A stretch of 64,000 nt of DNA, taken from Melastoma dodecandrum. Taxonomy: Eukaryota; Streptophyta; Magnoliopsida; Myrtales; Melastomataceae. The stretch lies in assembly GCA_029817715.1 (NCBI GenBank), contig JARUPY010000190.1, positions 3,534,001 through 3,598,000 of the forward strand. Direction: 5' to 3'. The position numbers and the translations under genes are program-made. Positions within the stretch are counted from its first letter, which is position 1. Each line of letters starts with the position of its first letter. Under the pieces are notes generated by a model. That model was not told where the DNA came from. It did no database searches and worked only from the letters and a program-made list of their open reading frames with translations. This document shows, one piece after another, positions 55,860 to 64,000 of this stretch.

Positions 55860-56356
55860 AATGGCTGCGTGATCTTACAACTATCAAGGAACTTCACATT
55901 GGGTGCTGCCCTTCACTGGGCTCTCTCCCATTGGGAATCGGTCATCTCGAGAAGCTGGAAACACTTTCCATCTGCAACTGCAAGGCGCTCGATCTGTCCA
56001 AGGATGAGCAGGGAAACATCGTGACGGAACTGCAAGGCCTTGAAAGCCTCCAGTGCCTGACGATCTACAAAGCCTTGAAAATGGAGCATCTTCCTAAGTG
56101 GCTATCCCATGTTGCTACTTTGAGATTCCTCTCCATAAGATCATGTCCAAGCCTGGTGGTGCTACCAGAGTGGATGGGGCACCTACAATCGCTCGAACTG
56201 AGTCATTGCTCTAGGCTAGCATCATTGCCTGAAGGTATATGTGACTTCACCAGCAGCTACCTGAAGAAGCTCACAGTTGTTGGATGCCCAGTCCTCGAGA
56301 GTCAATTAAGAGAGAAGAACCAGAAGAAAAGAGAAAGGAAGAAACATATGCTCTGA
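55860..56356 (+). pseudogene. Detached C-terminal LRRs of NLR3
   Basis: Continues the LRR domain in the shifted frame: LETLSICNCKALDLSKDEQG, ECLTIYKALK-type repeat, HLPKWLSHVATLRFLSIRSC, CPVLESQLREK, ending in a Lys/Arg-rich tail and HML as in NLR2. Open from about 55868 to the stop at 56356, so only the single-base deletion separates it from NLR3. Confidence 0.88.
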
Positions 56357-56647
56357 AGAGATAGTGAAATTAAAATAAAAAATATAGAGTATTTTATTTA
56401 ATATAGAATATTCTTTTAATGCCACTTCTACCGACTCTTTTTCACTTCATAGTCGAAATCACCCATTCGCACATCCCAAATGGCAGATAAATTTGAGAAT
56501 GCAAACCCACCAGAAAGTAATTAAATGCAGAAGAACCCAGGAGTGGACTAAAAAACCGCAGGAAGCCAAGACTTTGTCTTCGTTGCTTACCGTACACACG
56601 AATATAGTTTTCGGAGACTGTAACATAACATCTAAAGAGAGATGCGG

Positions 56648-56699
56648 TAGGTACTCTGTCTCGAGGACTCCATCAAAGATAGAGGCCAAATTCCATAGC
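56648..56699 (-). pseudogene. ClpP-like last-exon relic, copy 3
   Basis: After a TTTGTAG acceptor the minus strand reads AMEFGL, then a 4-bp insertion breaks the frame; GVLETEY remains readable in another frame. It lies 290 bp after the NLR3 stop, the same convergent position as copies 1 and 2. Confidence 0.55.
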
Positions 56700-57201
56700 C
56701 TACAAAGCATGCCAGCGACAGGAAGGAATATGTCTGAGGACAAGTACTGCCTGATGACCATGATGTGCTTTGAATACAATATAGTTGGTTCATGTTGCAC
56801 TAAGTTTTCATAGATATAGCGAGGCCCTGACTTTGTCCCTTCATCTTGGACTTGGATGGTTGAACTAAAAGGGTGGGAAAGAGGAAGGAAGGACAAGGGA
56901 GAGGGACAAGTGATCCATCCAGTCCTGTTATCATTCAGTTGGATTGGATATGTTTTGGAGACAATGTAATGTGTTGCTAGTAGTTCCTACTTGCAGGCGT
57001 ACTTTGGGCCTTACAGGAAGGAATCTGGCCACGTTCTCTTCCATTTTCTTCCTTTATAAACTCAATCATTGGTTTGCTTTATATGAGTCTTTTGTTCCGA
57101 GTCATATTAATTATCATTTTGGCTAGATCCAAAACTGTGTTAGGTAAGTCATGCTTCTTCTTCTTCCGTTTCAAATAAATATATATGGAAACAAGAGAAC
57201 C

Positions 57202-58095
57202 TGTTAGTATGGTTTTGATGATGCCTAATAGAAGATAAACTTCTATTGTGTAGAAGGTAAGCTTCTACTACTCTGTAAAAGGTTAACCAACAGGGATATT
57301 CCTAGTCGTATCTTTTATCACCTAATCTTTCCATAAATTATTTAAATTAATCACCTGATTATTTAAATATATTCATATGGTATTTTATATTAATTAAAAT
57401 GATTCTAAATCATTTTTATTACGATTTATTTCCATGTGAGTTGATCTACTCTCTTTAAGGGAAGAAATCACTTTATATATGGAAATCACTAATGTAAGGT
57501 TATGCTAATTGATCTGGAATAATCCAACGGTCAATTTATACTTCATCTTGCATCTAAATACGTCCAGATTCGTTATGAATTATGGTAAAAGAACCCATTT
57601 GAATATAGACGCATCTTACACGTGTCTGTATCCAAAAGGTCTGCCAACCACTTATGGAAACAAAGATTATCTTATTTCCATTTACAGAAGCCTGTCGAAT
57701 CTTATATGTCTTAACCTTCTATAAGCCCTAACTATTTGGATCGTGAACACAATCATGACCAGATGGCACGATTGATTTTTAAGTGATACGGGACATCTCT
57801 CCCGATGGGGGAATGTGATATTTGACAGATATTTTGTTTCCTTGTTTTGCAGAAACTTCAGTTAGCCACTGTACCTTCTATAAATATGTTATTTGTACTT
57901 TGTATAAGATAGGATCAATTGTTATATAGAAAAGTGGAGAACTTAAGTGTAGAGTGAGTGTATATTGCAGCTTGAGAGAATTGTGAGCATCTGTTCTCTT
58001 TGGGGTTGAGCGTTCGGTTCTAGAAGGCTGGTGCCTAGGGTACAAGCTAGATCAGACGTGAGTGAGGCTGCGAAGGATCTTGCTGCGCTGTGGTA
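57202..58095 (+). mobile_element. Probable solo copia LTR
   Basis: It starts TGTTAGTATGG and is followed by AT-rich U3-like sequence, a TATA-like TATAAATA near 57883, and a GC-richer end typical of R-U5. It breaks NLR-unit sequence: left flank GGAACAAGAGAACC matches 52847, right flank GAGCTTATTTAGCTTCTTTA near 58100 matches 52558. Because the flanks are not adjacent in the intact unit, a rearrangement accompanied it. TGGTATGGCGGAGC at about 58091 faintly resembles a primer site. No target-site duplication was identified. Confidence 0.45.
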
Positions 58096-59716
58096 TGGCG
58101 GAGCTTATTTAGCTTCTTTAAGGACTTGGATAGCTCAACTAAAGCAGTCTTCTTCTTATTTAAACTCAATTATTGTCGCACTTTGAGCCAATATTTAAAC
58201 TCCAGCGCCGACGCCTCCCCCAGACGTCAACCGACAGCTCCCCATACACCTCCAGCCTAGCACGACCATGACCCATATTAACCCCCACATAGCACCCCAG
58301 ACAGCCGTACCCACGTAACCCCCGACCACCATTCCAGCCCGACCCAAATAATCCCTAACCATCATTCTCGAGCGGTGTATGTACATTTAAGTATTTTTGC
58401 TTTAGAGGTTTTGGTTTAGAAATTTTGAGAAATCATGGGTATTTGACTAAGAAGTTCATTGATGTGTGGTCACGGAGTGGTGTATGCGCAGATGTCCAGT
58501 AGATGAAACTCGCGAAGCAACAACGGCATGGATAGCTCGTGTTATATGGAAAGGGAACTCATCTTGAAGTGCAACCGTGGAGTTGATTGTAGTGTTAGTT
58601 TCATCTAGGAAAACTAACGGAGTTTTGTATTTAGTTTTTCATGCAATGTTTTACAGTTAGTAAAAAAGTTGGAATTTGAACAAATGTAAAGTTTTGGGTT
58701 ATGAATGAAACCGTCTGAAATTTCAAACAATGAAGAGCTTGCATTGTTACAATATGCTAATTAACATCTGCAAATTACAATCTACAAATACAACCAATCT
58801 GCACTACCAAACCAACATTCAGCAACCATACAACCAGTCTACAACATCCATAGAAACACATAGCCTTTCATCGAAGCACGTTATTACAAATTTTCATGCT
58901 AGGTCCAACAATAAAGGATTTTTGTATGCCGGATGTCCTGTCCCAATATTGAAGCTGCTTTAAGCATGAAGGGGGCTGCGGTGGGGAACTATTAGAGGAC
59001 CGCGTCGGAGCTACGATTGGGTGCTGCTGGAGGGCTTTGTAGGAACCGCGACAGTTCCGGATATATAAGAGTTTCATCTCGTTTGGGTGTTGGAGAATTT
59101 ATACGTGTTGACTAATAAGCCTTGTGTGGGTGTTGGGTCTATTCTCAAGTACTCCTCTGCACTGAAGCCTGAATGGCGACTGAAGGGAGTGTTGGGCTAT
59201 GCCATTATGACAGATCCCATGCCAGGAAGCATCAAGAGAGCCAGGATGGAGGAGCTGTGACTGCAGAATGCCTAGGGGAACAGCAAAGCCGAAGTGAAGG
59301 CGGGGGCACCAAATGGCTATATCCAGGGCTAGCAATAGATGGTGACGAGGAAAACGAAGTGGAAGATGATACTTTGAAGGAAGCCAGCAAAACAATCTAT
59401 GAAGAGCTTAGGTTCTTAAGGACTTGGATGGCAGAGTGGGAAAGAGGAAGGAAGGACAGGGGGCCAAGTGATCCATCCACTCTTGTTATTATTCGATTGG
59501 ATTGGATTGGATTGGATTTGGAGAGAATGTAAAGTGATGCCTTATTTCCAACTAGCAGGCGCACTTTGGGCCATATAGGAAGGAATCTGGGCCACCTCTG
59601 TAGTTCTCCTCCTTTTTTCTCCTTTATAAATTACTTTATAAAAAAAAAGTCTTATTAATTATCATTTTGACTAGAATCCAACACTTCTTTCTCCTTCTTC
59701 TGTTTCAAATAAAAGC
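58096..59716 (+). other. NLR4 upstream region with unassigned sequence
   Basis: 58096-58180 and 59340-59716 match other NLR upstream regions (including the ATTGG microsatellite at 59490-59520). Between them, 58190-58380 is C-rich and 58700-59330 holds only short open frames without recognised homology. 59694-59716 (TCTTCTGTTTCAAATAAA) matches the NLR3 upstream region and joins directly to mid-coiled-coil sequence. Confidence 0.5.
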
Positions 59717-61588
59717 TCAAGGATGCTGTTTATGACGCGGAGGACCTGCTCGAGGATCTGTCCGTGGAGGAACCCTTGCGGCTGCGGGATGGAAAGCTAC
59801 GCCGCCTCTTCTGGCACATAGAAAGGTGCTGGTTGGATGGAGGATGCGCCGGGAGATTCGGGCCATCTCAGGGCGCCTTCGAGGTCTGACAGATCCACAT
59901 ATCGGCATCATCCGTAGCATTCCGGCCGAGGTTCAGGAGGTCCTGGAAGCACGCGAGATGCCGTTCGTCGGGAGAGACAATGAGAAGGGAAAGCTTATCA
60001 TGTTACTGTTGGTTGGAGACTCGGAAGGTAATTCCGTTGCGGTAGTAAACGGCAGTTGGGGGTGTGGGAAAACCGCACTTGTTCAGGAGGTGATGACGGA
60101 TTCAGGGGTGAGTGGGTATTTTGTTGTTAAAATATGGGTGAATGTGTTCTGCTCTTTGACACGAACAGGGAGGCACGGGAAATCATAGGTAGTCTAAGGG
60201 AAGTGGAAGATGAGGAAGAGGGGGAAGTGTTTGGATGGGAGCAGTCCCTTCACCTGTTTGCGAGGCTTCTCGATGATAGCCAGAGGTACCTCTTCATTCT
60301 CGACAATATGTCTGTCCGAGATTGGGATTCACAGGGGTTGTTACGCTTCAGGAGTTTGATGGAGGGAGGAGGAGTTGCCAGTGGGAGCAAAATCCTCCTG
60401 GTGATGGTTTCACCTCTTTGGGAGTGGGAAGACGCTCTTATTCATGTTGTTGATATCGGAAGGATGGATAGGGAAGACGCTCTCGTATTACCGAGGGAAA
60501 CAGCGTCCCAGGGAAGGGAGGGAAATGTTATTTCACAACCCTCAATTCCTTAAAATCGCGGGAGATATAGTTGGTAAATGCAAGGGGAACCCGAGGATGA
60601 TAAAGGCAGCGGGAGGTTACTTGTCCCTCCAACCTCCTGCTACTGAGGATTGGTTTCGTCTTCTTTGATTGGATGCGAAAATTTCATGTATCTGCCCCTG
60701 TTTGAACATCTGCGTCGTCTAAAGAAGTTGACAATTCAAGGGCTGCCAAATCTCGAGCATCTGGAGTCAGGTTCAAGACGAAGTCTGCCAGAGGATGACG
60801 ATGATGCTCAGCCCTTTGGCAACCTTTTTGCATTATGAATCAAGGATTGCCCAAAGTTGAACTTCTTGCCAATAATCCCACGTCTCATGAAGCTGACTCT
60901 GGTGAATGTAAGAAGCGATATTCAGGCATCCTTGTCAACTTCCTAATCTAAAGACTTTACGTCTGGAGAATATCGAGTTTCTCGACAACTTGCCGGAGGA
61001 ATGGCTGCGAGATCTTACGACTATCAAGGAACTTCACATTGGGAGCTGCCCTTCAATGGTCTCTTTCTTGCCGAGAATCAGTCATCTTGAGACGCTGGAA
61101 CGCTCTCCGTCTGGAACTGTAAGGAGCTTGATCTGTCCACGGGTGAGCAGGGAAACGTCGTGACAGAACTGCAAGGCCTTAAAAGCCTCCAGTGCCTAAC
61201 GATCTACAGAGCCTTGACGATGGAGCATCTTCCCGAGTGGCTATCCCACGTTGCTACTCTGAGATTCCTCTGCATAAGATCGTGTTCGAGCCTGATGGTG
61301 CTACCCGAGTGGATTGGGAGCCTACGATCGCTCAAACTGCTCGAACTGATTCACTGCCCTGGGGTAGCATCATTGCCTGAAGGGATACATCACTTCACAA
61401 GCGGCTACCCAAAGAAACTCGCAGTTGTTGGATGCCCACTCCTGGAGAGTCAATTGAGAGGGAAAGCAACAGAAGAAGATGGGCATGTAGCAGACGAACG
61501 GCACAATTACTCGTTTCAACCGTGGGAAGAAGAAGAAGAAGAAGAAGAAGAAAGGAAGAAAATAAGTCCAGCATCTCACAGGCTCTGA
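59717..61588 (+). pseudogene. NLR4: heavily deleted CNL pseudogene
   Basis: The first 68 or so codons are missing; homology starts at codons for KLKDAVYDAEDLLEDL. Single-base deletions near 59832 and 60150 and a shift near 60530 break the NB-ARC, which still shows P-loop GSWGCGKTALVQE and kinase-2 YLFILDNM. At about 60665 the NB-ARC end (PATEDW) jumps directly to mid-LRR (IGCENFMYLPLFEHL), losing about 1.3 kb relative to NLR3. A TGA at 60836 and a further shift near 61100 follow. The last part, 61160-61588, is open and ends with a Glu-rich tail coded by a GAA repeat. No functional receptor can be made. Confidence 0.9.
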
Positions 61589-62099
61589 AGAAACAGTGAA
61601 ATTAAAAATAAAAATATATAGTATTTTGTTTAATGAAATTAAATAAATAGAATATAATTTAATGCTACTTCTACAAAGCTGTTTTTCACTTCATAGCCGA
61701 ATCACCCAATCGCACATCTCAAAGGGCTCTTAAATTTGGGAACCCAAATCCGACAGCAAGTAATCAAATGCAGAAAAACTCAGGAGTGGACTAAAAAACC
61801 GCAGGAAGTCAAGACTATGTCTTCGTTGCTTGCCGTGAACACGAATACAGTTTTCGGAGAAGATGAGCAAGCCTGGACATTTGAAGGAGACTGTAACGTA
61901 ACATCTAAAGAGAGATGGGTCCTCCTGCTCGCGTCTTTTGCAGTCATTGCCACGAGCAGGAGGTCTCGATGAGAACCGACTTACTTATTGCTCAATCCAT
62001 GTCAAATGTATCCGCGAGATTATGATTCCAAGTCCAAATTTTCGACTCGTAGAAAAAAAGAATAATCATCAAGACATTTCTTCACCGGTCTAAAATGTG
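61589..62099 (+). other. 3' flank of NLR4
   Basis: 61680-61920 matches the NLR3 flank at 56450-56650 (CAGGAGTGGACTAAAAAACC, GTCTTCGTTGCTT), but the ClpP-like exon itself is replaced after 61916. No gene. Confidence 0.6.
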
Positions 62100-62620
62100 G
62101 TGTCAGGGATCTCATTATGACTTCGTACATGACTTCGTACATGTCAGTGTTAATATTAACGAACTGTTTAGGTATGCAGAGGCGAAGCCAGAAACCCAGA
62201 TGGCCATAGCCCCTGATTTTTATTAAAAAAAAGTAAAATTAGACTTAATTTTTTAATTTTTTATTAATTTAATGTAAAAAAAATAAAATAATTTAATTTG
62301 ACCTCCCTTAAATTTTCTCTCGTTTAATTTGGCCCCGTACGACTATTTTTTTCTGGCTTCGCCACTATAGACATGTTAGTGCACTGTTAATATATGTGAA
62401 TGCGTGATTTGTATATCCCAGTTCATTGTTAATATATGTGATCATATGTTACTGACATGTCATTTCGCTGTTTCGACATGTGAGTGCAAATTTTGTACAT
62501 GTCATTTAACCGTTCATATATGTATCCCTTCCATTCGTGCATGTCACTATATTGTTTATATATGTGCTCATCATTTTAATACATGTCGTTTAACAGTTCA
62601 TACATACAAGAAGAACTTGA
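62100..62620 (+). repeat. Degenerate tandem repeat, period about 40-45 bp
   Basis: Variants of ACATGTCATTTAACTGTTCATATATGTG recur about eight times with decay, for example near 62454, 62500, 62542 and 62580. The short open frame across it (Cys- and His-rich) is a by-product of the repeat. Confidence 0.65.
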
Positions 62621-63132
62621 GCGTGAATAAAAGTCGAGGCCTGTACGTTCGAGTTCGTATACATATATGAATAGTATATCGATAGAATAAACATATGAAG
62701 TTTGAGCTACACCTAAATAGAAAATACAAAAAACCGTGCACTTGTCAACATGTAATTTCCAAGCAATTTCATTATCTTTTTATTTGCCTTTATAATTTGT
62801 CTTCTTTAGATTTTTGTTTTTTTAATTCAAACTTTGTCCAACTGAAAAGGTAATCTTTTAGAAAAGAGAAATTCGAGCTTTTTAATGTAAAGTGTGTTTA
62901 GTGGGATTTGCGGGCCATGGATTCAACAAAAGGCTTAAGAAAGTATGGATTCCAAAATCTGACATTATGAAAAGCAAAACTCTAAATTTAAAAGATATTC
63001 ATGAGTGCAATTCTTTCCTAAAGACATAAACCGAGTGAATGGTTTTATTTATGTTGGGACACCCACACCAATCAATCATTAGCCCCAGATGCCTGGAAAT
63101 TGATTACAAGCAGAGAATTGGAGGTGGAAGAA
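62621..63132 (+). other. AT-rich intergenic, no gene recognised
   Basis: Likely decayed upstream sequence of the following NLR fragment; only weak similarity to the other upstream blocks. Confidence 0.5.
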
Positions 63133-63427
63133 ATGGCAGCTGCCGTTGTGGTTGTCGTCGTTCATGACTTGCTTTGGAAGTTATTGCGAGGGATGGAGCT
63201 GGGTCCGAAAATGGGGAGTTGAAGATCAGCTCCGAGAGATTCGCCACCTCCTGATTTCCGTGCAGGGGGCATTTCCGAGAGACCTTGGGGCTATTGCAGG
63301 GCGCTTTCGAGACCTTGGCAGGCTAGATCCTGTTACCAGCATCATCAATATTATTCCATACCTTGGCAGGCTGAGTCTTTGTTTGACGGTTGTGAAAGGG
63401 GGGGATGGTCGGTCTTTAAACAAATGA
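63133..63427 (+). pseudogene. NLR N-terminal fragment with internal deletion
   Basis: Starts MAAAVVVVVVHDLLWKLLRG, close to the fragment at 10403. An extra base near 63211 (GGTCCGAAAATGGG) causes an early TGA; in the next frame GVEDQLREIRHLLISVQGAF joins directly to DLGAIAGRFRDLGRLDPVTS, so the middle of the coiled coil is deleted. The open frame ends at 63427. No NB-ARC follows within the window. Confidence 0.75.
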
Positions 63428-64000
63428 AATGTTGTCTCATGAAAGTGGAACAACTTCAAAAAACAAAAACATATGGTTTGCCCTGAAATATCATACTTAC
63501 ATATGTGATTTTGGACTTAATAAAGGTGGTGCTGAGAATATGGAGGTTATCACATGGACAGAAAAACCAAATGGAACTAAATGATAAAAGCACCACAATG
63601 ATCACTAATCATCATTATCTTCTTTCCATGTAGAAAATATCATATCACTTATTTCTTGTTCCTTTTGAAATCCATTCATTTTTTGGTAGACATAACCATT
63701 CCAAGTACTTACTCATCTACCCATTTATCATGTACAGTAAGAAGGATTGACCTGAAGTTCAATTTGGGATTTTAAGCTTCATGTGTTTGACTAAACTTTT
63801 AGGTGAATCAATATTATTGGATGATGAAATAGAATAATGGAGCCAAAGGGGAGATGAGTAGTGCATTTTTAACCCATGAGAGAGTTCCTCCTCTTCTGAT
63901 TATTTTTTTAAAGAAGAAATTTCATCCCATGTGAAAGCTAGTGAAAATCTGGAAGGAGATTTGCACAGACCTTAAGATTGCCCCCTAGTTTTATTTTTCT
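63428..64000 (+). other. Intergenic, no gene recognised
   Basis: AT-rich sequence without recognised repeats or homology. Confidence 0.5.

Noticed and set aside
58195..58386. Gly- and Trp-rich minus-strand frame
   Set aside because: It results from a C-rich plus strand; there is no homology, promoter or start context to support it.
59173..59532. 119-codon frame upstream of NLR4
   Set aside because: Its second half lies in the shared NLR-upstream sequence (with the ATTGG repeat), and the first half has no recognised homology.
62404..62670. Cys/His-rich 88-codon frame as a zinc-finger peptide
   Set aside because: The spacing follows the degenerate DNA repeat and not a known zinc-binding pattern.

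Overview
The window is plant nuclear DNA, almost certainly from a eudicot; the species cannot be named from it. It carries coiled-coil NB-ARC LRR (CNL) resistance-gene relatives, Ty1/copia elements with plant tRNA-iMet primer sites, an L1-type LINE, an S1/SPH self-incompatibility-like gene and a REM-type B3 gene. Much of it is duplicated and broken sequence, so it reads as a fast-turnover resistance-gene region rather than a stable gene-dense one.

Layout. 1-611: start of a minus-strand copia element. 690-4026: an NLR-upstream block interrupted by a LINE (889-3305). 4293-7531: NLR1 (pseudogene), whose 3' end is replaced by LTR sequence. 7405-13400: repeat debris, two N-terminal NLR fragments, a solo LTR. 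13401-16654: NLR2 (frame-broken by a GA repeat). 16787-17282: an LRR fragment and a ClpP-like last-exon relic. 17878-18219: an S1/SPH gene. 18454-29371: a tandem copia array sharing a middle LTR, followed by an SPH pseudogene. 29634-33590: an unrelated dead copia element. 35595-44617: a proline-rich pseudogene divergent from a multi-exon REM B3 gene, with two more copies of this block arranged as an inverted repeat. 48832-63427: a second NLR group with LRR fragments, NLR3 (longest open NLR frame, 924 codons), a heavily deleted NLR4 pseudogene, a solo LTR and a terminal N-terminal fragment.

How it fits together. The NLR copies belong to one recently expanded family. The recurring unit is a shared upstream block, a short coiled-coil-only fragment starting MAAAVV, about 0.7 kb of promoter-like sequence, the full NLR, and then a minus-strand relic of the last exon of a ClpP-like gene. 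All three near-complete NLRs are interrupted, each by a different small lesion. The family shares unusual NB-ARC motifs (kinase-2, RNBS-B, GLPL and MHD all deviate), so its nucleotide switch may differ from the textbook one. All statements here come from reading the sequence and from remembered family features; no database search was run.
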